Part shown: positions 8,554 to 16,505 of the stretch, in pieces
Numbering within the stretch: position 1 is the first letter of the stretch
Layout of the letters: each line of letters opens with the position of its first letter
Assembly: GCA_965262875.1 (NCBI GenBank)
Contig: CBDHGD010000002.1
Coordinates: forward strand, 46,151 to 110,150
Source: JBALVT01 sp965262875
GTDB lineage: Bacteria; Pseudomonadota; Gammaproteobacteria; Pseudomonadales; Halieaceae
Length of the DNA: 64,000 nt
Direction of reading: 5' to 3'
Notes under the pieces: generated by a model
What the model was told of the DNA's origin: nothing
The model's input: the letters and a program-made list of their open reading frames with translations, nothing else
Databases searched by the model: none
Made by a program: the position numbers and the translations under genes

Positions 8554-8613
8554 ATTGCTTTCCTATCGTTTCGGTATGCAAGAGGCGTTTGCCCACTTTA
8601 TCTGCAACCAGAC

Positions 8614-9453
8614 CTACGTGTGCAGAGGGCGCCTCTTGTCGATTGCTTCCAACAGCTTTTCATGTTCGCCCTCCAGCATCGCCGTCGACGCTGATGGGTC
8701 TGGGAATGAGCCCTCTTTGACTGCTTGCCGATAAGCCACTACCGCCTTTTTTCGCTCTTTGTTCAGCTTGTTGCGGATTGTTCTGACATCGCCGAACGCC
8801 CTTGCATGTCGCAGTGGGTTTTGATGTTCACCGCAAATATCTTCGGTGAACATCAAGATAATGTCACCGCCAGATCCGGATCCAATGGCGTGGGTGATGA
8901 GTGAGGTGTTGCGACTGATTGCGGTTACCGCTTCGGCCGCTACGCATTCCATTTCAACGGCGACCGCGCCAGCGTCCTCGAGCCGACGTACATCCTCAAA
9001 TATCGTGATCGCTTCCTCCACGGTCTTGCCATAGGCGCGCAGACCACCGGTCGTGATGGATCGTCTCGGTACTAGGCCCACATGGCCCTCCACAGCAAAT
9101 CCCTCTTTAGCCAACACCTCGACAACGTCCATTCTACGCAGGGTGTGAATCTGATCAGCCCCCGCTATTGCGACCCTAGCGGTCTCACGCAAAACGTCGT
9201 CTGTGGTCAGGAATTCGAAGCCGCCGAGAGCCGCCACAATATAAGTATTGGGTGCGACGGCCCGAGCTTTTTCTATGATTGAGCCAGAAACGCTTAACAT
9301 ATCAATGCCAGCCTCTGCGGCGGCTTCCGCCTCTTCCGGGTTCACAGCATGTAGTTGCGCGAGCGGGGTTCCAGCCGCCTTGGCCGCTCTGATGTCAGGA
9401 AGCGTCAAGTTTCGCGACTCATATCGGCGACCGTAGGTATAGATTTTTCTCAT
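8614..9453 (-). CDS. PanB-like (ketopantoate hydroxymethyltransferase superfamily) protein
   Basis: 279 residues. TIM-barrel protein with PanB-like landmarks: GHVGLVPRRSITTGGLRAYG and EDAGAVAVEMECVAAEAV (general-base glutamate region). The Asp-containing magnesium motifs of true PanB (a GDSLG-type loop and a DLPF-type loop) are not seen: the corresponding segments read MLSVSGSII and AALGGFEF. A different reaction within the PEP mutase/ICL/PanB superfamily is therefore likely. It ends about 60 bp before the hydroxylase gene on the same strand, so the two may be cotranscribed. The ribitol locus is more than 6 kb away, beyond the ISNCY element. Confidence 0.75.
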   Translation of the reverse strand: MRKIYTYGRRYESRNLTLPDIRAAKAAGTPLAQLHAVNPEEAEAAAEAGIDMLSVSGSIIEKARAVAPNTYIVAALGGFEFLTTDDVLRETARVAIAGADQIHTLRRMDVVEVLAKEGFAVEGHVGLVPRRSITTGGLRAYGKTVEEAITIFEDVRRLEDAGAVAVEMECVAAEAVTAISRNTSLITHAIGSGSGGDIILMFTEDICGEHQNPLRHARAFGDVRTIRNKLNKERKKAVVAYRQAVKEGSFPDPSASTAMLEGEHEKLLEAIDKRRPLHT

Positions 9454-9597
9454 TTATCGCTTTTCTGGGCCAAGATCACAGCCGCTGGAACCAATGGCAT
9501 GCCCGAAGTTGCAGCGCAGTCAGCCCTAAACTGGTTGAAAAAATTGGGGCTATCCTATCTTCCCATAAAATGGTGGTGCAGAACCGCTCAGATGTCA

Positions 9598-9645
9598 ACA
9601 TCAAAATATTCGACTGTCGATAACATGGGATATGACCGCTTTATG
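9598..9645. repeat. Composite repeat left of the ISNCY element
   Basis: 9598-9618 is a 21-bp direct repeat (ACATCAAAATATTCGACTGT plus C) also present at 11035-11055 on the other side of the ISNCY element. 9615-9645 is a 31-bp repeat (starting TGTCGATAACATGGGATATG) also present at 26457-26487, directly before the IS66 end. Confidence 0.75.
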
Positions 9646-9693
9646 TAACATTGCATCTGTCCGGTTTTAAGGTTCTCCGCAAGGAGAAGCAAA

Positions 9694-10905
9694 ATGAACC
9701 AGACAGCAATATTACAGGAAGTAAGACAAATGAAGTTTTCAGAATACTATGGCCAAACCAAAGCGCGCAAATTGAGCCAGAGAGAGGCTGCGGGCCTTCT
9801 GGGGATGTCGGAGCGTAGTTTTCGACGATACGGTAAGCGCTTTGAGGCAGAAGGTGCTGACGGGCTGTTTGACCGCCGTCTTGCCAGGGTACCCCAGAAC
9901 CGTGTTCCAGTTGATACGGTGAGTAAAATGCTGACACTGTTTGATACCCGATATTGGGATTTCACCCCAAAGCATTTCCACGAGAAACTGGTATCAGAGC
10001 ATGACTTCAATCACAGCTATAATTGGGTGCGTCTGACACTGCAAGCACGTGGCAGAGTGACGAAAGCATCACGGCGTGGGGCCCATCGCCGCAAGCGCGA
10101 GCGTCGCGCTCTTCCCGGGATGATGTTGCATCAAGCGCTGCCCGGCAGGGCCATGAAATGGCCTGAGAGGGGCGGGTCAAGCCATGAGTGGGTTCCGGGC
10201 AAATGGTGGGATCTGATCGTGACGATGGACGATGCCACCAGCGATATCTACTCGGCGTTTTTTGTTGATGAAGAAGGGACGATGAGCAGTTTTGCGGGTG
10301 TGAGTGATGTTATTGTTTCAAAAGGTTTATTCTGTTCTCTCTATGCCGATAGAGGCAGCCACTACTGGCACACACCTGAGGCTGGCGGCAAAGTTGACAA
10401 GAGCAACCCGACCCAATTTGGGCGGGCTTTAACCCAGCTTGGCATTGAATTGATACCGGCCTATTCGCCTGAGGCCCGCGGCCGCTCGGAACGCATGTTC
10501 GGGACGCTTCAAAACCGATTGCCTCAAGAACTGCGCTTAAACGGCATTACGACGATGGAAGAAGCCAATCGGTTTTTGATCGAAGAGTATCTGCCAGGCC
10601 ATAATGAAAAATTTGCAATCAAGCCATCCGGTGATGGATCAGCCTTTGTGCCGTTTGCTGGCGATCTGGCCAACGTTCTATGTGTGCAGGAAGAACGCGT
10701 GGTCGGAAAAGACAACACCGTTCGCTACAAAAACCGGTGTCTTCAGATACCCGCAGATTGCCATCGGAACCACTACGTCAAAGCCCGTGTTCGGGTGCAT
10801 GAATATCCAAACGGCCAGTTGGCGGTGTTCCATGGCCCCAGAAAGCTTGCCATGTATGAACCCGATGGAACGGAGATTAAAGATGTTAAAGAACAGGCTG
10901 CGTGA
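9694..10905 (+). CDS. ISNCY family transposase with an in-frame palindromic-module insertion
   Basis: 403 residues. N-terminal HTH (KLSQREAAGLLGMSERSFRR), then an integrase-type DDE core: first Asp in DLIVTMDDATS, second in SLYADRGSHYW, Glu in SPEARGRSERMFGTLQ. A positively charged C terminus follows. Between MMLHQ and SSHEWVPG the protein carries ALPGRAMKWPERGG (42 nt, 10135-10176), encoded by a GC-rich palindrome that related transposases of this type are not expected to have. The insertion keeps the frame but sits just before the first catalytic strand, so activity is uncertain. ATG at 9694 follows AAGGAGAAG. Confidence 0.88.
   Translation: MNQTAILQEVRQMKFSEYYGQTKARKLSQREAAGLLGMSERSFRRYGKRFEAEGADGLFDRRLARVPQNRVPVDTVSKMLTLFDTRYWDFTPKHFHEKLVSEHDFNHSYNWVRLTLQARGRVTKASRRGAHRRKRERRALPGMMLHQALPGRAMKWPERGGSSHEWVPGKWWDLIVTMDDATSDIYSAFFVDEEGTMSSFAGVSDVIVSKGLFCSLYADRGSHYWHTPEAGGKVDKSNPTQFGRALTQLGIELIPAYSPEARGRSERMFGTLQNRLPQELRLNGITTMEEANRFLIEEYLPGHNEKFAIKPSGDGSAFVPFAGDLANVLCVQEERVVGKDNTVRYKNRCLQIPADCHRNHYVKARVRVHEYPNGQLAVFHGPRKLAMYEPDGTEIKDVKEQAA
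10135..10176 (+). repeat. Palindromic module inside the transposase gene
   Basis: 42 nt with the core GGGCCATGAAATGGCC flanked by GCTGCCCGGCA and GAGAGGGGCGG. It resembles the GCATGAAATGCCCC unit of the cluster at 43752-43935. It keeps the transposase reading frame. Confidence 0.6.
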
Positions 10906-11013
10906 ACCGCTTCGACCAGCCGAACCACGGGTGAGGGTCTTGCTCGCCTACGGCTCCCAAAACCCTCACCCGTGGAAAACAGAAGCGGACAACTGCCATG
11001 GTACATAAACCGG

Positions 11014-11234
11014 ACAACTCCAAATGTTTTTGACACATCAAAATATTCGACTGTCAGATTTTGCAAAACCGCATGTTTTCAAGGCTGGATTACTTGTGGC
11101 TGCGGCGCGTTTTTTCTTTGCAACGGCAGCCTAAACGTAGGATTTGACACTCTGCGGAATAGACCCCGAATTGTTAATCTGTTACCAGCTTGAACTGTAA
11201 TAATTTTTGGAATTAAAACGGGTAAGGATACGGC
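11014..11234. other. Junk between ISNCY and the next gene
   Basis: Directly after the IS right end, 11014-11036 repeats the 5' end of the small gene at 1795-2052 (SKTFGVV on the minus strand), and 11035-11055 is the direct repeat also found at 9598. No gene is seen between 10906 and 11234; TTTGACA near 11145 could be part of a promoter for the next gene. Confidence 0.45.
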
Positions 11235-11609
11235 GTGAAAATATCTGCATCAGAGGCAGCAAAGAAGGTTGGAAAAAATGTTTCAACCATCACAAATGCC
11301 ATAAAAAACGGCAAGTTACCGGCGAAAAAAAGGAAGGGCAAAACTGGCTGGGTTATCGAGACATCGGAACTGTTCAAGATATGGTCCGCTGTTTCAAACG
11401 ACAGTGACGTTACTTCGACAACATCAGGAAGCGAAACCGATGTGTTGCAGGCGGAAATTAACCGGCTTCGTGAGATGCTCGACGAAACAAAAGCGGATCG
11501 TGATCGCTGGCGAGAGCAAGCAGAATGGACCAAGCCAGGGGGTTTTTGGCCCAAGAGGCTCAAAACTGCGAAAGGGGCCAAATTATATAACTGGTTGATA
11601 AAACGGTAG
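11235..11609 (+). CDS. Small HTH plus coiled-coil plasmid protein
   Basis: 124 residues. The N terminus (MKISASEAAKKVGKNVSTIT then NAIKNGKLPAKK) looks like a MerR/excisionase-type helix-turn-helix. A coiled coil follows (LQAEINRLREMLDETKADRD), and then a basic tail. Similar proteins on plasmids are sometimes called entry-exclusion protein 1 or DNA-binding protein. I infer DNA binding and self-association; the target is unknown. It stands alone: the next gene starts about 200 bp downstream. Confidence 0.7.
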   Translation: MKISASEAAKKVGKNVSTITNAIKNGKLPAKKRKGKTGWVIETSELFKIWSAVSNDSDVTSTTSGSETDVLQAEINRLREMLDETKADRDRWREQAEWTKPGGFWPKRLKTAKGAKLYNWLIKR

Positions 11610-11811
11610 TCACAAAGACGCTTTTGAAACAAACTTGCAGTTTTCAAAAACTGTGGTTTCACAGGCTCACGCCTTTGCAAAATGTTTCAGCTGGCGGACG
11701 ATCTTGGATCCATCAAGCGGGATTTTCTTGGCCGCGCGCATCAGTTAGGCCGAGACAGGCGGGTATGATGCTGTTATGGATGTCGGTAGAGTGACTTTGA
11801 AAGGTTCAACA

Positions 11812-12039
11812 ATGAGCACACTGACTTTTGATAAACTGTCCTTTGTGGACAAGCTGAAGGCTGGCGGGGTTTCGGATGAGCAAGCGCGTATCCATGCCGA
11901 GGCTTTGGAAGTGGCTTTGAATGAAACCGTCGCCACGAAAAGCGACTTGCGCGATCTTGAAATGCGTATGGTCAAATGGCTTATACCGCTTTTGCTTGGA
12001 CAGGCTGCACTTGTCGCGGCTCTGGTGAAATTGCTTTAA
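11812..12039 (+). CDS. Small coiled-coil membrane-anchored protein (DUF1640/CCDC90-like)
   Basis: 75 residues from the ATG at 11812, which has AAAGG ten bases upstream; an ATG at 11776 in the same frame lacks one. The layout is an N-terminal helix (FVDKLKAGGVSDEQARIHAE), the motif ATKSDLRDLEMRM, and a C-terminal transmembrane helix (LIPLLLGQAALVAALVKLL). It is a shortened version of the protein at 46984-47415, which has the same start and TM end but a longer coiled coil. The function is unknown. Confidence 0.7.
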   Translation: MSTLTFDKLSFVDKLKAGGVSDEQARIHAEALEVALNETVATKSDLRDLEMRMVKWLIPLLLGQAALVAALVKLL

Positions 12040-12476
12040 CCACGGCTAACCTGCTTAAAGCACTGACCCTTCACATCATCTTCGAAAAGCCAGTCCGCTC
12101 TCTGGTATCCGTCTGGAAACTTTGGTAAGGGTTCGCCACTGGAATTTTTTATATGGGTTTTCAATCCCCCAGATTGTGGGTTCCAGTGGGTTTGTTCTGT
12201 GTTTGGTGGTTGTCAAAGTCCACTGCTGAACACGGAACAATACTCCCGAATATAAAATTTCAAACTGTGGCACCATGGTTACTTTGGAATCTAAAATGCG
12301 CTCAGATGCTTTTGTAAGGCGAAAATGTGTGTTTCAAGTGTAAAGGCACAGTTTTTTCTGGAGTGTGCCATGGCATTAAGTTTTTTTTGGGGGGGGCGAA
12401 CTTGCTTACGTCAACATCTGAAAAGCGAATATGCCGACTTTCCAGTAACACAACCATTCATAAGGATATTGAGACA
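12040..12476. promoter_or_regulatory. Long porin upstream region with a T8-G8 homopolymer tract
   Basis: 437 bp without a gene. At 12381-12396 eight T are followed by eight G, about 80 bp before the porin start codon. A tract of this kind in a promoter or 5' UTR can vary in length by slippage and so alter expression (known from phase-variable surface genes elsewhere). No canonical promoter is obvious. Confidence 0.45.
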
Positions 12477-13595
12477 ATGAAAAACACCTTACTAACAACC
12501 ACGGCCTTGGCCCTAACCAGCTTTGCGGGGACTGCAAGTGCAGTTGAAATTGCAGCAGGCGCTGTAAACCTCGAAATCAGCGGTTTTTTTAGAGCGACTG
12601 CTGCAATCTCCAATGTCGACCTCGGCGCGGGTTCTATTTATGACGGAAAAGACTACGATGGCTTTGACATTCTAACGAACTCTGAAATCCACTTCAAACC
12701 ATCCATCACTTTGGACAATGGCATCAAAATTGGTGCAGACATCGAACTTGAAGGTAACACTTCTAGCGACCAAATCGACGAGTCAACAATCTTTGCTATT
12801 GGCGGCTTTGGTCGCGTAGAATTGGGATCAAAAGACTCTGCTGGTAAACTAATGCAAGTCGGTGCACCAGACGTGTCTATGGTTTATGCGAACTCTACAT
12901 CTTTGGGAAGCTTTGTCCCTTTCTCTGGCCCATCGACTTTCTTTGATTTTGCGGGTGATGCAGAACGTCTCACTTACTTTACGCCAGATTTCGGCGGTTT
13001 CAAAGTTGGCTTATCATATGCGCGTAATGCCAGCCAAGAGAGTGGCAAGGTAGACAACAACGAGGAGGCTGCAACTGATTTTATTGACCTTGGCATTACC
13101 TACAACGGCACAGTCGGGGAAGTAGGTATTGCCTTCTCTGCACGTTATGGAACCTCTGATGGCTTGAATATTTCTCAGGCTGATGCCGACGATTTAGCAG
13201 ACGCTTTAAATGATGTTAATATTATATCTTTTGCTCGTGAGCTTAATCCGACAGTTGCGGGTGTTGGCCTTAAACTTGGCTTCGGCGACTTCTCAATCGG
13301 TGGTGGCTATGTAGAGGTTGACTCTGATATTGGTGGTCTCTCTAACGCTAAAACATACGATATTGGCGTAAGCTATGCGAATGGCCCAATGGGCTACTCA
13401 TTGACATATGTCAAAGGTAAAAGCGTTGCCGATCTAATAGAAAATACATCTATTGTTGCTGCTGCGACATACACATTGAATCCAAACTTTAAGGTTGGCG
13501 TATCCTTGGCATCTGTTGAAACAGATCTGGTTGGCGGCACTAATGGTGACATTGATGGGACTATTCTTGCTCTAAGCACTCAGTTTAACTTCTAG
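12477..13595 (+). CDS. Outer-membrane porin
   Basis: 372 residues. The signal peptide MKNTLLTTTALALTSFAGTA ends at ASA, then the mature N terminus VEIAAGAVNLEISGFFRATA. This is typical of Gram-negative porins of alphaproteobacteria (porin_4 type). Alternating beta strands run throughout, and the protein ends with phenylalanine (LSTQFNF) as required for outer-membrane insertion. The start ATG follows AAGGA. An intrinsic terminator follows at 13621. It is A/T-rich compared with the backbone. The sulfotransferase pair downstream is separately transcribed or reads through. Confidence 0.92.
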   Translation: MKNTLLTTTALALTSFAGTASAVEIAAGAVNLEISGFFRATAAISNVDLGAGSIYDGKDYDGFDILTNSEIHFKPSITLDNGIKIGADIELEGNTSSDQIDESTIFAIGGFGRVELGSKDSAGKLMQVGAPDVSMVYANSTSLGSFVPFSGPSTFFDFAGDAERLTYFTPDFGGFKVGLSYARNASQESGKVDNNEEAATDFIDLGITYNGTVGEVGIAFSARYGTSDGLNISQADADDLADALNDVNIISFARELNPTVAGVGLKLGFGDFSIGGGYVEVDSDIGGLSNAKTYDIGVSYANGPMGYSLTYVKGKSVADLIENTSIVAAATYTLNPNFKVGVSLASVETDLVGGTNGDIDGTILALSTQFNF

Positions 13596-13620
13596 GTTAA
13601 ACCGCTTATTGAAACTATTA

Positions 13621-13648
13621 AAAGGGAGGGCTTCGGTCTTCCCTTTTT
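13621..13648 (+). terminator. Intrinsic terminator after the porin
   Basis: Stem AAAGGGAGG / CTTCCCTTT enclosing a CTTCGG-type loop, followed by a T-run. It lies 25 bp after the porin stop codon. Confidence 0.85.
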
Positions 13649-13672
13649 CCATGAAACTAAAAGAATAAACAA

Positions 13673-14497
13673 ATGAAATCAATCGTCTGGCTGGCCTCCT
13701 ATCCGAAATCCGGCAACACTTGGCTGCGTGTGTTTCTGGCGAATTATGTGCGCAACAGCGCAGAACCCTGTCCCATCAATAAGATACACCATCTGGGGAT
13801 AGGGGACTCCAGAGCCACGGCCTATAACATGGTCGCGAATGAGCCGTTTGATATCAACGATCCTATTCAAACCGTTAAATTACGGCGCGCCGTGCTACAG
13901 GCGATTGTGAACAACCGTGCAGATGTGAACTTTGTTAAAACCCACAATCAAAACGGCGTTGCTTTCGGGGTTCAATTGATCCCGCCCGAATTGACCCGAT
14001 CCGCCATTTATATCTTGCGCAACCCTTTGGACATGGTTGTGTCTTATGCCGATCACTATGGAGTTTCGATAGAGGATGCTGTCGTTGTCATCGGCCATAA
14101 GGACACAACGTTGCCAGGCGGGGATGAAAATGCCCATCAATTCCTCGGCAACTGGTCGAACCATGTGCTTGGCTGGACAAAGGCGCGGAAATTTCCGGTT
14201 TTGGCATTGCGCTATGAAGATATGCTGAAAGACCCCTATGAAGCCTTTGATCAGGTTGTGCATCACATTGGTTTACCCATTGATCGCAAGCGACTTGAAC
14301 GGGCGGTGCAGTTCTCGGATTTCAAAGCTTTACGTCAACAGGAAAGCAAAACCCCTTTTATTGAAAAATCAGACAATCATGAACAGTTTTTCAGGTCTGG
14401 CAAATCAGGCCAATGGAAAACCGAACTTACAAGTGAACAGGTTGACAAGATTTTCAAGGCCCATGGCGGGGTCATGAAAAAATACGGGTATCTGTGA
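13673..14497 (+). CDS. Sulfotransferase domain protein 1
   Basis: 274 residues. PAPS-dependent sulfotransferase fold: the 5'-phosphosulfate binding loop YPKSGNTWLRVFLANY at the N terminus, and the 3'-phosphate binding segment SAIYILRNPLDMVVSYADHY in the middle. The C-terminal region ends with KIFKAHGGVMKKYGYL. The acceptor is unknown; a surface carbohydrate or small molecule is possible. It overlaps the next sulfotransferase gene by one base (TGATG), so the two are translated together. The two proteins are paralogs, probably from duplication. Confidence 0.9.
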   Translation: MKSIVWLASYPKSGNTWLRVFLANYVRNSAEPCPINKIHHLGIGDSRATAYNMVANEPFDINDPIQTVKLRRAVLQAIVNNRADVNFVKTHNQNGVAFGVQLIPPELTRSAIYILRNPLDMVVSYADHYGVSIEDAVVVIGHKDTTLPGGDENAHQFLGNWSNHVLGWTKARKFPVLALRYEDMLKDPYEAFDQVVHHIGLPIDRKRLERAVQFSDFKALRQQESKTPFIEKSDNHEQFFRSGKSGQWKTELTSEQVDKIFKAHGGVMKKYGYL

Positions 14498-15357
14498 TGC
14501 GTTCTTTGCGGCGTATTGTATGGATCGGATCCTTTCCCAAATCTGGCAACACATGGGTGCGGGCCTTTTTGGGCAACTATTTCCAGCCAACAGGAAAAAA
14601 TCTGTCAATCAACGAGTTGTCTTCGATAACCACATCGGATGTGCGTCAAGACTGGTTCGATAAAGCAGCAGGGCGACCGTTCGTTGGAAAAAGCTTTGAT
14701 GAGTGGCTTCTCCTGCGTCCAGACGTTCTAAAACTGATTGCACAATCACAGCCCAATAACAGGTTTGTCAAAACACATTCGAAAATAGCCCGTATAGGGA
14801 ATATTGATTTAATTATGCCCGAGGTCACGGCGGCGGCAATTTGCATCCTGCGCAATCCTTTTGATGTCGCTGTTTCTTTTGCGCGTCATGCAAGCATCCC
14901 GATTGACGTCTCGATTGACCGGATGTGTGACCCTCGCAATATGGTCGCAAGTCAGAACGGGGTTATAGAGGTTCTGGGGCGTTGGGACGATCATATTCAA
15001 AGCTGGACAACGGCCCCCGGATTACCCCGTCATATTATGCGTTATGAAGATATGGTGCATAATCCCGAAGGGGCATTTCAGGGATTGTTGCAGTTTTTAC
15101 AAGTGCCTGTTCAGCACAAAAAAATGCGGCAGGCATTAGAAAAATCGTCTTTCAAGGTTCTTCAAGAACAGGAACGCAAAGACGGTTTTCTGGAAAAACC
15201 GCTTGGTATGGAAAAGTTCTTTGTTTCGGGGAAATATGGCGAATGGATGAAGGCTTTGACCCCGGAGCAAGTGGCGCACATTCAGGATGAATTTGGGGCC
15301 ACAATAGAAGCGTATTTCCCCGAAGTCGGGAAAGAGGCACAAGAGTTGCGCCATTAA
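14497..15357 (+). CDS. Sulfotransferase domain protein 2
   Basis: 286 residues. Same fold as its neighbour: FPKSGNTWVRAFLGNYF (phosphosulfate loop) and AAAICILRNPFDVAVSFARH (3'-phosphate binding). The C terminus reads LTPEQVAHIQDEFGATIEAY. The ATG overlaps the upstream stop as TGATG. The paralogs differ in the substrate-binding middle part, which suggests different acceptors (inference). Confidence 0.9.
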   Translation: MRSLRRIVWIGSFPKSGNTWVRAFLGNYFQPTGKNLSINELSSITTSDVRQDWFDKAAGRPFVGKSFDEWLLLRPDVLKLIAQSQPNNRFVKTHSKIARIGNIDLIMPEVTAAAICILRNPFDVAVSFARHASIPIDVSIDRMCDPRNMVASQNGVIEVLGRWDDHIQSWTTAPGLPRHIMRYEDMVHNPEGAFQGLLQFLQVPVQHKKMRQALEKSSFKVLQEQERKDGFLEKPLGMEKFFVSGKYGEWMKALTPEQVAHIQDEFGATIEAYFPEVGKEAQELRH

Positions 15358-15443
15358 ACCCGCCCGCATATGGAGTACCGCATAACTGGGATTTGAAAAC
15401 AGTTTGAAAAAACGGGTGGGGATACTTGTGTCTAAAAATATTC

Positions 15444-15464
15444 GACCCTATTGTGAATCGGGTC
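15444..15464. promoter_or_regulatory. 21-bp palindromic operator candidate, site a
   Basis: GACCCTATTGTGAATCGGGT plus C fits GACCC-n-ATT-nnn-AAT-n-GGGTC, a near-perfect palindrome. It lies 34 bp before the reductase start. Related sites are at 22279-22299 and 26394-26414, before ribitol-transport genes. This suggests one regulator for all three units. Confidence 0.7.
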
Positions 15465-15497
15465 TTTTAACCAAAACGACGCTCTCGGAGGAGATCA

Positions 15498-16457
15498 ATG
15501 AATAATTTTGCAGTACGCGTTTCGTTGATCGTCGACGAAGCAGAAGGCATTCGCTCTTTTCGGCTCGAAGCCGACAATGGCAAACAGCTTTCTGAATTTC
15601 GTGCAGGATCCCATATAGACGTAAAGGTCGGGCCCGACATCACGCGGCCGTACTCGCTTTGCGGTCCGCAAAACGATCCGGATCACTATCTCATCGCCGT
15701 GAAGAGGGAGCCTGAGTCTCGGGGCGGATCGGTGGCCATGTTCGACAAAGTTGTCGTCGGGAGCACATTGGAGATCAGCCACCCGAGGAACAACTTCGAG
15801 CTCGACGAAAAAGCTGGTCATACGGTTCTGTTGGCAGGTGGAATTGGGATTACGCCAATTATTTCAATGGCTGACAGACTAGGTGATCTGGGTCGATCCT
15901 TTGAACTGCACTATTTCACCCGGTCGCCAAAGGCGACTGCATTCCACGACCGTCTTTCCAAGGTCAACTACACTTCAAATATTCACTCCCATTATTCCTT
16001 GGACCCCGAGGACACGAAAACCTATTTGCAGAAGTTGCTTTGGAAGCGCCCAGAGGAAGGACAAATATATTTGTGTGGACCAAAGCCCTTCATGAGTTTG
16101 GTAGATGATGTGGCTGCTTCCACCTGGCCACCGGACTCGGTGAAAAGAGAGTACTTCACCGCAAACTCAGAATTTTTGGGAAGTGCACGTGACAGTTTTG
16201 AAGTCACGTTGGCGCGGAGTGGGGGAACATATTACGTGCGGAGCGATGAGACGATTCTCGATGTTCTTTACGATAACGGGGTTAACGTGAACTACTCCTG
16301 CGAGCAAGGCGTTTGCGGCACCTGCCTCACGGGCGTTGTCGAGGGAATACCTGATCACAGAGACAATTTTCTGACCGAAAAACAAAAAGAGGTCAACGAT
16401 CGGATGTGCATTTGTGTCTCTCGCGCAAAATCAGGCAAGTTGGTTCTGGATATCTGA
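15498..16457 (+). CDS. PDR/VanB family oxidoreductase (FMN, NAD, 2Fe-2S)
   Basis: 319 residues. It transfers electrons from NAD(P)H through FMN and a plant-type 2Fe-2S centre to a partner oxygenase. Visible parts: flavin-binding RPYSLCGPQ (about 53-61), nucleotide-binding LAGGIGITPIISMA (about 115-128), YLCGPKPFM, and the C-terminal cluster motif CEQGVCGTC with a later Cys (MCICVS). It starts at ATG 15498 after GGAGGAG. It shares an operator with the ribitol transporter but has no oxygenase beside it. The partner may be the membrane hydroxylase at 7543 or lie outside the window (inference). Confidence 0.9.
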   Translation: MNNFAVRVSLIVDEAEGIRSFRLEADNGKQLSEFRAGSHIDVKVGPDITRPYSLCGPQNDPDHYLIAVKREPESRGGSVAMFDKVVVGSTLEISHPRNNFELDEKAGHTVLLAGGIGITPIISMADRLGDLGRSFELHYFTRSPKATAFHDRLSKVNYTSNIHSHYSLDPEDTKTYLQKLLWKRPEEGQIYLCGPKPFMSLVDDVAASTWPPDSVKREYFTANSEFLGSARDSFEVTLARSGGTYYVRSDETILDVLYDNGVNVNYSCEQGVCGTCLTGVVEGIPDHRDNFLTEKQKEVNDRMCICVSRAKSGKLVLDI

Positions 16458-16505
16458 CAACAGCATCCTGACAATGCCGGCTCGGGCGTATACAGAGGGC
16501 GCGAT

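Larger units (their letters stand above)
9658..11016 (+). mobile_element. ISNCY-type insertion sequence
   Basis: About 1.36 kb. Terminal inverted repeats share TGTCCGGTTT (9658-9667) and AAACCGGACA (11007-11016) around a single DDE transposase gene. The exact ends and any target duplication are not certain. The 21-bp direct repeats at 9598 and 11035 lie outside and are unequally spaced from the ends. Confidence 0.65.
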
